Shown here: positions 27,373 through 36,179 of the stretch, piece by piece
Layout of the letters: each line of letters starts with the position of its first letter
Position numbering within the stretch: the stretch's first letter is position 1
Assembly: GCF_004886325.1 (NCBI RefSeq)
Contig: NZ_QXFN01000004.1
Coordinates: 310,001-374,000 of the forward strand
Length of the DNA stretch: 64,000 nt
Direction of reading: 5' to 3'
Source of the DNA: Cellulomonas telluris
GTDB lineage: Bacteria > Actinomycetota > Actinomycetes > Actinomycetales > Cellulomonadaceae
Program-made: the position numbers and the translations under genes
Notes under the pieces: model-generated
The model's database searches: none
What the model was told of the DNA's origin: nothing
What the model saw: the letters and a program-made list of their open reading frames with translations, nothing else

Positions 27373-28230
27373 ATGAGCCGCGTCGTCGTGACCGGCGGGA
27401 GCGGCAAGCTCGGTCGCGCGGTCGTCGAGCACCTGGCGACGCACGGGTACGACGTGGTCAACGTCGACACGGCGCCCCCGCCGGCGGGCCAGCCGGCGCT
27501 CTTCACCCGTGTCGATCTCACCGATCTGGGCGAGGTGACCGAGGCGCTGACGGGGATCGACGACCGGTACGACGGTGTCGACGCGGTGGTGCACCTCGCG
27601 GCCATCCCCGCGCCGGGTCTGCGCCCGAGCGGTGCGACGTTCGCGAACAACGTCGTCGCGACCCACCACGTGTTCAGCGCCGCACGCCGTGCCGGCATCA
27701 AGAACGTGGTCTGGGCGTCCAGCGAGACCGTCCTCGGACTGCCCTTCGAGACGCCTCCGCCGTACGTCCCGGTCGACGAGGAGTACGCTGTCCGCCCGGA
27801 GAGCACGTACTCCCTCGGCAAGGCGGTCGAGGAGGAGATGGCCCGGCACTTCACGCGCTGGGACCCGGAGCTCAAGCTCATCGGTCTGCGCTTCTCCAAC
27901 GTCATGGACGTCGGCGACTACGCCGCGTTCCCGGGCTTCGCGGCCGATCCCCGCAGCCGGATCTGGAACCTGTGGGGCTACATCGACGCCCGCGACGGGG
28001 CCCTCGCGGTCCGGCTCGCCCTCGAGAGCGACCTGCGCGGGTTCGAGGTCTTCATCATCGCCTCGCCCGACACGGTGCTCGACCGCCCGTCGGCGGACCT
28101 CGTCGCCGAGTACTTCCCGGACGTCCCCGTGACGCGCCCGATCGAGGGCCGCGAGACCCTCCTCTCCATCGACAAGGCACGTCGCCTGCTGGGGTACGAC
28201 CCGCAGCACACGTGGCGCGACGAGGTCTGA
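27373..28230 (+). CDS. NAD-dependent epimerase/dehydratase family protein (second)
   Basis: A 285-residue extended short-chain dehydrogenase. GGSGKLG near residue 8 binds the cofactor, VVHLAAIPAPG follows, and Y146/K150 in YSLGK are the catalytic pair. Length and motifs resemble uronate dehydrogenase or UDP-glucose 4-epimerase-like proteins, but nothing fixes the substrate. It is not a close copy of the preceding epimerase. Start ATG at 27373; no terminator was found after it. Confidence 0.8.
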   Translation: MSRVVVTGGSGKLGRAVVEHLATHGYDVVNVDTAPPPAGQPALFTRVDLTDLGEVTEALTGIDDRYDGVDAVVHLAAIPAPGLRPSGATFANNVVATHHVFSAARRAGIKNVVWASSETVLGLPFETPPPYVPVDEEYAVRPESTYSLGKAVEEEMARHFTRWDPELKLIGLRFSNVMDVGDYAAFPGFAADPRSRIWNLWGYIDARDGALAVRLALESDLRGFEVFIIASPDTVLDRPSADLVAEYFPDVPVTRPIEGRETLLSIDKARRLLGYDPQHTWRDEV

Positions 28231-28745
28231 GGTCCTGCGCCCGCGGGTGAGGCCGTACATCGCGTCCTTCGTGTGCGCGATGCTGCCGACGTCCGTACAG
28301 GGCGCGACCGCAGGGGCACGGTGGACGACCGACTGGTGACAGCGCGCGATGTCGCGCGCCTGGCGAGCCCCCTGCGGCGCGACGACGGCGACCTCCACGC
28401 GCGCACGAGTCCCCGCCAGCAGGGAGGCCGCCCCGGTTCGCTCCGGTACGACTTGAGACGTGCAGTCGTGCTGGTGGGCGATACGGGGGCCGAACCAGTC
28501 GCCTCGTCCGAGTCAGCGTCCGGAGAGGGGCCGGCCGCGACGAGCTCGAGCGGACCTACCGCGCCGCCGACGCCAGCACCGACTGGGTGGCCTGACGCCG
28601 ACCGAGCACCGAGACCGTCAGCACCCTCAGGTCGCACTCGCCGCCTGAGACCCGCCGGCACCTCCTCGTGCAGCAGACCTGCGACCTCCGTTCGACCGCT
28701 TCGAGAAGGGGTCCACCACCGCGCCAGGACTGAGGCCGGTCGGGC
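28231..28745. other. 515-base gap without a supported gene
   Basis: Frames on both strands are Arg/Ser/Pro-rich shadows with no ribosome site. No repeat, tRNA or strong hairpin was noticed. It may be a decayed region. Confidence 0.35.
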
Positions 28746-29348
28746 TCACGGCGCAGGACGTCGGGGCCGCAGGCCGCTCAGCGCCGTGTCCAGGAGGGCG
28801 TCGACGTACTCGTCCGTCACAGGGCCGCGCTGCAGCCACCGGTTGAGGACAGGGCCCCAGATGATGTCGATCGCCACGTCGAGGTCGAGGTCGTCCGCCA
28901 GCTGGCCGGCCTCCTGCGCGCTGCGCAGACGCTGTCGCTTGGCGTCACGCAGAGGGCCGTCGAGCCGTTCGTGGTACGCGGCGGCGAGCGCCTCGTCGTG
29001 CGCGACCTCGGTCGCCAGCGCGCGCATCGGCTCGGACAGGCGGGGGTCGTCGAGCTCCGCGACGGTCGCCTTCAGCACCAGGGCGAGGTCGGCGCGCAGG
29101 TCGCCCGTGTCGGGGAGCCGCGGGCTCTCTCCGCTGCTCGTCTCGCTGAGGAGCAGGAACGCGTCGAAGAGGACGGCCGCCTTCGAGGGCCACCACCGGT
29201 AGATGGTCTGCTTCCCGACGCCGGCCCGCGCGGCGATGCCCTCGATGCTCAGCCGGGCGTAGGGGACCTCCTGGAGGAGGTCGAGCGTGGCGGTGAGGAC
29301 GGCGCGGCGCGAGCTCTCGTTGCGGCGGCCCGGGTCCGGGTTCGGCAT
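28746..29348 (-). CDS. TetR-family transcriptional regulator
   Basis: A 200-residue repressor. The N-terminal HTH (LSIEGIAARAGVGKQTIYRWW, about 33-53) is followed by an all-helical ligand domain. It is divergent from the SDR gene at 29463, and the 114-base gap holds two matching palindromes, so it very likely represses that gene and itself. On its strand TACCCT lies 6 bases before the ATG, suggesting a leaderless mRNA. Confidence 0.88.
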   Translation of the reverse strand: MPNPDPGRRNESSRRAVLTATLDLLQEVPYARLSIEGIAARAGVGKQTIYRWWPSKAAVLFDAFLLLSETSSGESPRLPDTGDLRADLALVLKATVAELDDPRLSEPMRALATEVAHDEALAAAYHERLDGPLRDAKRQRLRSAQEAGQLADDLDLDVAIDIIWGPVLNRWLQRGPVTDEYVDALLDTALSGLRPRRPAP

Positions 29349-29371
29349 GACGACAGGGTAGCGCGAGCGAG

Positions 29372-29385
29372 ACGAGACGTTTCGT
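29372..29385. promoter_or_regulatory. TetR operator candidate 1
   Basis: ACGAGACGTTTCGT is a 14-base palindrome with one mismatched pair (ACGARACG half-sites). It lies just upstream of the tetR promoter and shares its half-site with the second palindrome. Confidence 0.6.
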
Positions 29386-29424
29386 ATTGCCGTCCCGTGC
29401 TCAGATGACCTACGGTCGGCGGCA

Positions 29425-29443
29425 ACGAGACGCGACGTCTCGT
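29425..29443. promoter_or_regulatory. TetR operator candidate 2
   Basis: ACGAGACG-CGA-CGTCTCGT is a perfect 8-bp inverted repeat with a 3-base spacer, 20 bases before the SDR start. Both sites use ACGAGACG half-sites. This arrangement would let one regulator block both divergent promoters. Confidence 0.7.
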
Positions 29444-29462
29444 CTTACTTCTGGGAGAGCCG

Positions 29463-30320
29463 ATGACTTCGTCGACAACCGCCACTCGGACCTGGTTCAT
29501 CACGGGCGCCAGCCGCGGCATCGGGCGCGCGCTTGCCGAGGCAGCGCTCGAGCGCGGCGACCGCGTCGTCGCCGCGGCACGGACGGCGACCGCCGACGTG
29601 TTCGACGCCCGGCACCGCGAGCGCGTCCTCGCGCTGAGCGTGGACGTCACCGACAAGGGCGCGGTCGACACCGCCGTGACCGCCGCCGTCGACCGCTTCG
29701 GACGCCTGGACGTCGTCGTGAACAACGCCGGCACCATGTCCATGGGCATGGTCGAGGAGTTCTCCGAGGCGCAGGCGCGCGCCCAGCTCGAGGTCAACTT
29801 CTTCGGCGCGCTGTGGGTCAGCCAGGCGGTGATGCCGCACCTGCGCGGGCAGGGGTCCGGGCACGTGCTGCAGGTCTCGAGCATCGCCGGGCTGGGCGGC
29901 TTCCCGAGCACCGGCCTGTACAGCGCGAGCAAGTTCGCGCTCGAGGGCATGAGCGAGGCGCTCGCGATGGAGGCGGCCCCGTTCGGTGTGAAGGTCACGA
30001 TCGTGCAGCCCGGCGGCTACTGGACCGACCTCTACACGAGCATGACGTCCACGACGCCGCTCGACGCGTACGGGCCGTTGCGCACCGAGCTCGAGCGGCA
30101 GTGGGCCGAGGGGTCCGTGGACAGCGACCCGCGGCTCGCCGCGGAGGCGATGCTCGCGGTGGTCGACAGCGACGAGCCCCCGCTGCGCCTGGCCCTCGGG
30201 AGCACGACCTACGACCTCGCGCACCACGTCTCCCGGCAGCGGATGGAGACCTGGTCCGCCTGGGAGGAGGTCAGCCGCGCCGCCGAGCACGCCGTGCCCC
30301 AGCCCGGGGCGCTCGGCTGA
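29463..30320 (+). CDS. short-chain dehydrogenase/reductase
   Basis: A 285-residue classical SDR. TGASRGIG near residue 14 binds NAD(P), NNAG is near 89, and Y153/K157 in YSASK are catalytic. The C-terminal region (about 190-285) is longer than in minimal SDRs. It is transcribed away from the TetR gene and probably induced when the TetR ligand, perhaps its own substrate, is present. Substrate unknown. Confidence 0.85.
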   Translation: MTSSTTATRTWFITGASRGIGRALAEAALERGDRVVAAARTATADVFDARHRERVLALSVDVTDKGAVDTAVTAAVDRFGRLDVVVNNAGTMSMGMVEEFSEAQARAQLEVNFFGALWVSQAVMPHLRGQGSGHVLQVSSIAGLGGFPSTGLYSASKFALEGMSEALAMEAAPFGVKVTIVQPGGYWTDLYTSMTSTTPLDAYGPLRTELERQWAEGSVDSDPRLAAEAMLAVVDSDEPPLRLALGSTTYDLAHHVSRQRMETWSAWEEVSRAAEHAVPQPGALG

Positions 30321-30326
30321 CCGCAC

Positions 30327-30556
30327 CTACGCCTCCATCCCGCGCCAGACCACGTCGAACACGGCGCGCAGCCGCGCCTGCGTCGCGGCCTCGTCGAACC
30401 GGTCCCCGCGGACCACGACCGGGTAGTACGCAGCGCCCGCCATCGCGTCGAAGCAGGCGGCGACGTCCAGGTCGGCCCGCAGGATGCCGCGTTCGAGGTC
30501 GCCTGTGACCGTCTGCGCGATCCAGGACGTGTTCTCCGATCGGATCGTCGGTCACT
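30327..30556 (-). pseudogene. C-terminal remnant of a TetR regulator
   Basis: The minus strand reads ERGILRADLDVAACFDAMAG through RGDRFDEAATQARLR to VWRGMEA and a TAG at 30327. This is nearly identical to the end of the intact TetR gene at 32183-32803. A TGA at about 30557 closes the frame upstream, and the DNA-binding half is missing. It is a broken paralog or a leftover of a duplication spanning about 1.85 kb. Confidence 0.65.
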
Positions 30557-30580
30557 CGACCGGCGACCGCGGGTACCCGG

Positions 30581-30670
30581 TCAGATCCGGGCGCCAACCC
30601 GGAGGGCGTCATCGAGATCGGCTCCGGTGACAGGCCCGCGTAGGGCGAGGTGGACGAACAGTTCCTTCAT
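30581..30670 (-). CDS. possible 29-residue peptide coupled to the upstream mini-gene
   Basis: The frame starts ATGA over the stop of the preceding small gene and encodes MKELFVHLALRGPVTGADLD and nine more residues. Coupling is the only support; it may be chance. Confidence 0.2.
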   Translation of the reverse strand: MKELFVHLALRGPVTGADLDDALRVGARI

Positions 30671-30804
30671 GCGCGAGCTCGGATGGCCACCAGCGCCTCG
30701 ACCCGCTCGACGACGGCACGGAGATCGTCCCGCTCGGCGCGGACTTCGTCCGGGTCCTCGATGACCGGGGTGGGCTCGGGTGCGGGTGCTCGTCGGGTCG
30801 CCAT
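30667..30804 (-). CDS. small coiled-coil-like hypothetical protein
   Basis: 45 residues from an ATG at 30804 with an AGGGA ribosome site 5 bases upstream. The sequence (ATRRAPAPEPTPVIEDPDEV, then an ERDDLRAVVERVEAL heptad-like helix) has protein-like composition. No family recognised. It lies between a TetR remnant and a lipoprotein gene. Confidence 0.35.
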   Translation of the reverse strand: MATRRAPAPEPTPVIEDPDEVRAERDDLRAVVERVEALVAIRARA

Positions 30805-30879
30805 GCCCGTCCCTGTGCGGACGCATCCCGAGTGACGTGCGACGACGACACCGTGCGCCGGATGCTCACCGGCGGAGCG

Positions 30880-31695
30880 TCAGGGCGTCGGGATGTCGTT
30901 GAGCGCCCCGTAGAACTCCAGCCACGCGACCAGCATCTCGGTGTCGACGAGCTGGTCCTCGGTGGGCAGGGTGACCGGATCCTGGCCACCCCAGGTGTAC
31001 TCGACGTCCGCGTCGTCAGGGTTCAGCGCGGCGTGCAGCAGGTTGTTCTCGTCGACGAGGTAGGTGACGGTCTGCACGTCCGGGATGTCCTCGGCGGCGG
31101 GGTCGCCGAGCGTGTCGGCCTTGAAGCTGGTCAGGTCCATCGTGACCTCGTACCGGCGCACCTCCACCCCGTTGTGGTCCTCGATGTCGCCGACCTCGAA
31201 GTCGGTCATCGCACCGTCGGCGACCTGCACCATGAACCGCACGTCGAGGGTTGTCCTGAGGGTGGCGAGCGCGGCGAACTCCTCGCCCATGTACGCGGTC
31301 ATCGGGTCGTTCGGGTCGCTCGGGTCAGCCTTGATCCAGTCGCCGTCGACGTAGCCGCGCATGCTCTCGCCAGCCGCGACGTACACGGCGCCGTCACCGA
31401 CGTAGAACTCCTCGCCGGTGTCGTCGGTCAGCCGTGCGGCGAACGAGTCTGCAGCGATGGTCTGGACGACGTGGGTGCCGTCGACGTCGAACGAGACGGT
31501 GCCCGCCTCCACCATCGCCGCGGTGAGCTCGTCGACGAACTCCTCCTCGGTGAGAGCCCCGGCGGTGTCCTGCTGGGCCGTGGCAGCAGCTCCGCCCTCC
31601 GCGGGACCACCAGATCCGGCGCACCCGGTCAGCGCCCCGGCAGCGACTGCAGCGGACAGGACCAGGGGCAGGATCGTCGAGCGGCGGCGCATCAT
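30880..31695 (-). CDS. LppX/LprG-like exported lipoprotein
   Basis: A 271-residue lipoprotein: basic start, Leu/Ala core and lipobox GALTGC, then an Ala/Gly linker. The mature part is rich in beta strands (TVSFDVDGTHVV, EEFYVGDGAVYVAAG, VQTVTYLVDENN), like the half-barrel fold of mycobacterial LppX/LprG-type lipid-carrier lipoproteins. The ATG at 31695 is preferred to an upstream GTG at 31716 because AAGGA lies just before it. The ligand is unknown and the fold is inferred from pattern only. Confidence 0.7.
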   Translation of the reverse strand: MMRRRSTILPLVLSAAVAAGALTGCAGSGGPAEGGAAATAQQDTAGALTEEEFVDELTAAMVEAGTVSFDVDGTHVVQTIAADSFAARLTDDTGEEFYVGDGAVYVAAGESMRGYVDGDWIKADPSDPNDPMTAYMGEEFAALATLRTTLDVRFMVQVADGAMTDFEVGDIEDHNGVEVRRYEVTMDLTSFKADTLGDPAAEDIPDVQTVTYLVDENNLLHAALNPDDADVEYTWGGQDPVTLPTEDQLVDTEMLVAWLEFYGALNDIPTP

Positions 31696-32182
31696 CGTGT
31701 CCTTCGGGTCGCGCACACCGCGGGCCGGTGCGTCGACCAGACCCTATGCGGCGAGCGCAGGTCACGAAGCCGGCGCGTCCCGTACCTCGTCGCCGAGGAC
31801 CTCGTACAGGCCGAGACCGTCCTCCCACGGCGGTCGACGCGTCACCGTCCCCGGAGCGCGCCGAGATGATCGCCACCATGACCACCACCTCGCGGAGCCT
31901 CGGGGGGAGACCGGCTCCCTCCGACCGATGCACAGTCGTCGCCGCCCCTCGTCCTCGTGACTTCCCGCGCCCCGCGACGTGATGCCGCCCTCGCCGGGAG
32001 ACGCCGGAGAACGGTCGCGACGGGAGTTCCCCTGGTGCACAGCTCTCGTGGTCCTCATGGCGGACAGCGACCTGCCGGCTCGTCGGCGCTGCCGGCGAGG
32101 TCCGCGCACCACTGGCCGACCGCCGTGCGCGTCGCACCGTCCCCGCCGTGACGACACCGCAGCACGAGTGCAGGGAACCGGC
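31696..32182. other. 487-base gap without a supported gene
   Basis: It contains the promoter side of the lipoprotein gene. A short minus-strand stretch (WEDGLGLYEVLGDEVRDAPA, stop near 31762) looks protein-like and may be a remnant. Other frames are shadows. Confidence 0.3.
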
Positions 32183-32803
32183 CTACGCCTCCATCCCGCG
32201 CCACACGACGTCGAACGCCGCCTGGAGCCGCGCCTGCGTCGCGGCGTCGTCGAACCGGTCCCCCCGGACCACGATCTGGTAGTACGCGGCGCCTGCCATC
32301 GCGTCGAAGCAGGCGGCGACGTCCAGGTCGGCCCGCAGGATGCCGCGCTCGATGCCGGACCGCAGGGCCCTCTCCATCGGCACGCGGCGCAGCGCCACGT
32401 GCGACGTCCAGTACGCCTTCTGCAGGGCGCGGTCGCTCATCACGAGCCGGATGCGCTGCCGGAAGCGCGCCTCCGGGTAGCCGACCGCGGTCACGGACGT
32501 CGGGCCGCCGAACATCGCCGCGTACACCGTGGCCCGCAGGTCGCCGTCGTCCGGCAGCTCGGGCGGCACGGTGCGGCCCACGTCGAGCGCGGCGGCGATG
32601 AGGGTCGTCAGGGAGGGCCAGCGCCGGTAGAGCGCGGCCCGGCTGACCCCGCTGCGGGCGACGACCCGGGCGACCGTCACCTCCTCCTCGGCGTCGATCA
32701 GCGCGAGCGTGGCGGCGACGACCTGGCCGTCGAGCTCCTCGTCACGCGGCCGGCCGGGGCCGCGACGGATCGCGTCCCCGGCCGTGGTCGTGCCCGTCGT
32801 CAT
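32183..32803 (-). CDS. TetR-family regulator, last gene of the phn-type operon
   Basis: 206 residues. The HTH (VARVVARSGVSRAALYRRW) is at about 42-60, after a disordered RRGPGRPRDEE leader; a helical C-terminal domain follows. It overlaps the phosphatase stop by 4 bases, so it is co-transcribed with the transporter and may regulate the operon in response to the imported compound. A truncated relative lies at 30327-30556. Confidence 0.85.
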   Translation of the reverse strand: MTTGTTTAGDAIRRGPGRPRDEELDGQVVAATLALIDAEEEVTVARVVARSGVSRAALYRRWPSLTTLIAAALDVGRTVPPELPDDGDLRATVYAAMFGGPTSVTAVGYPEARFRQRIRLVMSDRALQKAYWTSHVALRRVPMERALRSGIERGILRADLDVAACFDAMAGAAYYQIVVRGDRFDDAATQARLQAAFDVVWRGMEA

Positions 32804-33552
32804 GCGGCCAGCGCCCGTGCCCGGAGCCGGGCGGTCGTCTCGGCGCCGAGGCCGGCGTCGCGCAGCGGGGTGAGCGGGTCGCCGTGCCGCTCACGCAGGC
32901 GGGCGAGCATGAGGCGCATCGACACCTCCATCGACCCCTCGAGGAGCCCGGCGGTGCGCAGGAGGTCGGGGTCGAGGTCCAGCGCGGCGAGCATCGCGCC
33001 CATCAGGGGCCGGGTGCGCTCCATGACCGCCGGCATGTTCGCCGCGGTCCTGCCGTAGTCCGTGACCACCGCGTCGTCGCCGGCGCCGAGCGCCAGGAGC
33101 AGCGTGGCGGCGAGCACGCCGGTGCGGTCGCGGCCCGCCGCGCAGTGGAACGCGGTCGCGCCGGTCGTGTGCGCCATGACGGTGAGCGCGGTGACGAGCT
33201 GCGGGGCCGCGTCCTCGACCATCCGGACGTACATCTCGCCCATGCCCTCGTGGGTGAAGCCCTCGCGGGTGGAGTCACCGACGCTCGCGATCAGCGGCAG
33301 GTGGTGGTAGCCCACCGGGTGCGCGGCCAGGGGGCCACGACCGGTCACGCGCACCTCCCCGGGGGACCGGAGGTCGATCACGGCGGTGAGCCCTGCCTCG
33401 ACGAGCGCGGACGCGTCCTCGGCGGTGATCGTCGACAGGTCGTCCGCGCGGATCGCGAAGCCCTCGCGGACGCTCCCGCCGTCGACCGGGATGCCGCCGA
33501 GGTCGCGCAGGTTGACCGGTGCGCTGAGGGCGATGTCGGTGGTCGTGGTCAT
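32800..33552 (-). CDS. tyrosine-phosphatase-type protein (Y_phosphatase3 family)
   Basis: A 250-residue phosphatase of the Cys-based superfamily. NLRDLGGIPVDGG near the start is the family's N-terminal signature. HCAAGRDRTG is the CX5R active site with nucleophile C137, and RSPGEVRVTGRGPL holds a conserved loop. Despite the name, members also act on phosphoinositides and small phosphate esters. It overlaps phnE by 4 bases and tetR by 4 bases, so it works with the transporter, perhaps dephosphorylating the imported compound. That role is inference. Confidence 0.85.
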   Translation of the reverse strand: MTTTTDIALSAPVNLRDLGGIPVDGGSVREGFAIRADDLSTITAEDASALVEAGLTAVIDLRSPGEVRVTGRGPLAAHPVGYHHLPLIASVGDSTREGFTHEGMGEMYVRMVEDAAPQLVTALTVMAHTTGATAFHCAAGRDRTGVLAATLLLALGAGDDAVVTDYGRTAANMPAVMERTRPLMGAMLAALDLDPDLLRTAGLLEGSMEVSMRLMLARLRERHGDPLTPLRDAGLGAETTARLRARALAA

Positions 33553-34391
33553 GTGATCCTCCTCCGGATCAGGGCGCTGCCCTGGTCGATCACCGTGACC
33601 AGCACGATGATGCAGATGGTGATGGCGCTGAGGTGCCCGTAGTCGTACATCCGCATCGCCGTGGTGAGCTCCAGACCGATGCCGCCCGCACCGACGAGGC
33701 CGAGGATGGTCGCGCCGCGCACGTTGCCCTCGAAGAGCAGGAGGGTGTACGAGACCAGCAGCGGCGCCGCCTGGGGCAGCACCCCGTACTGGACGACCTG
33801 GCGCCTCGACGCACCGACGGCCTGCATGGCGACGATCGGGCCGCGGTCCACGGCCTCCATCGCCTCCGCGAAGACCTTGCCGATCGACCCCAGCGAGCCC
33901 AGGGTCATGGCGAGGATGCCCGCGAACGGGCCGAGGCCCACGGCCGAGACGAACATCAGGGCGAACACCAGGTCCGGGACGGACCGGATGACGTTCATCG
34001 CCCACCGGGCCGGGTAGTAGAGCCAGCGCGGCGCGATGTTCGAGGCCGCCGCGAAGGCGACGAGCAGCGACAGCACGGCGCCGAGGACGGTGCCGACGAT
34101 CGCCATCTGCAGCGTCTCGACGAGCAGCTCGACGATGATCCCGAGCTTCGAGAAGTCCGGTGGGAACAGGCGGGACAGGAACTCCGCCATGTTCACCGAG
34201 CCCTCGCCGAGCTTGACGAAGTTGAACTCCGCGCCGCCCATGGACCAGAGCAGCACGGCGGCGGCCAGCGGGAGCCCGACGAGGAACCGCGTGCGCGGGA
34301 CCGAGAACGCGCGCGCGAGCCGGGCGCGCTCCTCGGGGGGCAGCGGAGGCGGTGCCGTCCGGCGGGCCGGGGCGTCAGAGGTCGTGGTCAT
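33549..34391 (-). CDS. phnE: phosphonate/phosphite-type ABC transporter permease
   Basis: A 280-residue inner-membrane permease with about six helices. The EAA loop (EAMEAVDRGPIVAMQAVGAS) couples to the ATPase, and LVGAGGIGLEL near the end is typical of PhnE. A Pro/Arg-rich cytoplasmic leader of about 30 residues precedes the first helix. It overlaps phnC by 17 bases and the phosphatase by 4. Confidence 0.9.
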   Translation of the reverse strand: MTTTSDAPARRTAPPPLPPEERARLARAFSVPRTRFLVGLPLAAAVLLWSMGGAEFNFVKLGEGSVNMAEFLSRLFPPDFSKLGIIVELLVETLQMAIVGTVLGAVLSLLVAFAAASNIAPRWLYYPARWAMNVIRSVPDLVFALMFVSAVGLGPFAGILAMTLGSLGSIGKVFAEAMEAVDRGPIVAMQAVGASRRQVVQYGVLPQAAPLLVSYTLLLFEGNVRGATILGLVGAGGIGLELTTAMRMYDYGHLSAITICIIVLVTVIDQGSALIRRRIT

Positions 34392-35184
34392 GTGCGTCGT
34401 CCTGCTCCTCGTACAGGGCGGCGAGCGCCCGGGCGTCGGCCTGCGCGACGGGTGAGTCCACGAGCACCCGCCCGTGCCGCAGGCCGACGACGCGGTCCGC
34501 GTGCTCCAGCGCGAGGGGCAGCACGTGCAGGCTGACCAGCACGGGGATGCCGTCCTCGGTCGCGATCTGCCGGAGCAGGCGCAGCACCGACCCGGCCAGC
34601 CGGGGGTCCAGCGACGCGACCGGCTCGTCCGCGAGGATCACGCGCGGCTGCTGCATCAGCGCGCGGGCGATCGCGACCCGCTGCTGCTGCCCGCCGGAGA
34701 GCGACCGGGCGGGCTCCTTCGCCTTGTGCGCGATGCCCACCCGGTCGAGGAGCTGCATCGCGCGGACACGGTGGGTGCGCGAGAACCCGCCGGCCACGTT
34801 GATCGCCCCGGCCTCGTGCAGCGCCCCGGTGAGCACGTTGGTCAGCACGCTGAGCCGCGGGATCAGGTGGAACTGCTGGAACACCTGACCGACGTCGGAG
34901 CGCAGCGCGCGCAGGCCGCCGCGCGGCAGGTCCGACAGGTCGTGCCCGGCCACCCGCACCGTGCCGCGGGCGATCGGGGCGAAGCCGGTCAGGCTCTTCA
35001 TCAGCGTCGACTTGCCCGACCCGGAGGAGCCCAGCAGCGCGACGGTCTCGCCGGCGCGCACGTCCAGGTCCACCCCGTCGAGCACGACGTGCGCGTCGTA
35101 GGCGACCCGCAGGTCGCGGACGGTGACGAGGGGCAGCGCCGGCACGTGCGTCGGGGCCTCGAGGACGGTGGCCGTGGACGTCAC
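34375..35184 (-). CDS. phnC: phosphonate/phosphite-type ABC transporter ATP-binding protein
   Basis: A 269-residue ABC ATPase: Walker A GSSGSGKST, Q-loop FQQFHLIPRLSVLTNVL as in PhnC, signature LSGGQQQRVAIARAL, Walker B VILADEPVASLDP and the switch His in LHVLPLALEH. The GTG start at 35184 overlaps the phnD stop by 4 bases. Confidence 0.92.
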   Translation of the reverse strand: MTSTATVLEAPTHVPALPLVTVRDLRVAYDAHVVLDGVDLDVRAGETVALLGSSGSGKSTLMKSLTGFAPIARGTVRVAGHDLSDLPRGGLRALRSDVGQVFQQFHLIPRLSVLTNVLTGALHEAGAINVAGGFSRTHRVRAMQLLDRVGIAHKAKEPARSLSGGQQQRVAIARALMQQPRVILADEPVASLDPRLAGSVLRLLRQIATEDGIPVLVSLHVLPLALEHADRVVGLRHGRVLVDSPVAQADARALAALYEEQDDAHDHDL

Positions 35185-36083
35185 TCGAGGTCCTCGAGCT
35201 CGACGCCGGCGACCGCGGCGATGTCGGCGAACGAGGCGAACGCGCTGGGCTCCGGCGCGATGACGACGTCCAGGCCGGCGAACGACCCGTACGCGCCCAG
35301 CGCCTCGGCGTTCCCCGCCGAGAACACCCGGGGGAGCGCCTCCTCCAGCAGCGTGCGCGTCTCCTCGTCCAGCGACTGGCGCGCGAGGACCGTGCCCTGG
35401 ATCGCCATGGCCGGGCTCTCGCCCACCGCCCGCCACTCGCCGTCGGCGAACGGGAACATGGGCGCGCCCATCTCCGTCAGCATGACGGCCGTGCACGCCG
35501 CGTCGACCTGGCCCTGCTGCAGGGCCGCGAAGCTGCCCTCGTGGCCGCCGGAGAAGACGGCCTCGTAGTCCTCGCCCTGCTCCAGGCCGGCCTCGTGCAG
35601 CATGTAGACCGGCATGAAGTACCCGGAGCTGGAGGCCTGGTCGGCGAAGGCGACGGTCCTGCCCGCGAGGTCCTCGACGGTCTGGACGGGGGAGTCGTCG
35701 AGCACCACGCAGGTGGACACGGGGTCGTCGCTGCCCTCCCAGGCCAGCAGCGCGTCGACCTCCCCGGTGTTGACGGCCAGCGCGGAGGGGAAGCCGCTCA
35801 TGATGCCGATGTCGACGTGGTCGGCACGGATCGCCTCGACGACGCTGAGGTAGTCCGGCACGTCGGTGACCTCGACCTCGCGGCCGGTCTCCTGCTCCAG
35901 GAGCTCGACGAGGGCCTCGACGGGGTTGACCTGGGTCGGGTCGTCCGACACCGGCAGCGTGGCGATCGTGATCGGCGCGTCCGCGTCGGCGGGCGCCGCG
36001 TCGGCGGTGGCGTTCTGGCACGCGGCCAGGGTGAGGGCGGTGATGCCGAGCATGCCCATCGCAGGGAGCGAGTAGCGGCGCAT
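35181..36083 (-). CDS. phnD: phosphonate/phosphite-type substrate-binding lipoprotein
   Basis: A 300-residue periplasmic-type binding protein anchored by lipobox LTLAAC after a short signal. The PhnD pattern is clear: VEALVELLEQETGREVEV, DVPDYLSVVEAIRADHVDIG and FADQASSSGYFMPVYML (with the loop that cradles the phosphonate or phosphite group). It is the first gene of a five-gene operon. An AAAGG ribosome site lies 8 bases before the ATG, and a PHO-box-like repeat sits about 100 bases upstream. No C-P lyase genes are in the window, so the ligand may be phosphite, a phosphonate or a phosphate ester. Confidence 0.92.
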   Translation of the reverse strand: MRRYSLPAMGMLGITALTLAACQNATADAAPADADAPITIATLPVSDDPTQVNPVEALVELLEQETGREVEVTDVPDYLSVVEAIRADHVDIGIMSGFPSALAVNTGEVDALLAWEGSDDPVSTCVVLDDSPVQTVEDLAGRTVAFADQASSSGYFMPVYMLHEAGLEQGEDYEAVFSGGHEGSFAALQQGQVDAACTAVMLTEMGAPMFPFADGEWRAVGESPAMAIQGTVLARQSLDEETRTLLEEALPRVFSAGNAEALGAYGSFAGLDVVIAPEPSAFASFADIAAVAGVELEDLE

Positions 36084-36179
36084 CGGGGTGGCCTTTCGGG
36101 AGGGCGGGGCCTCGGGAGTTCCGAGAACACCGGTACTCCAACGGCTCCAGGTGACCGCGAATTACGAGACCGCCGGACT

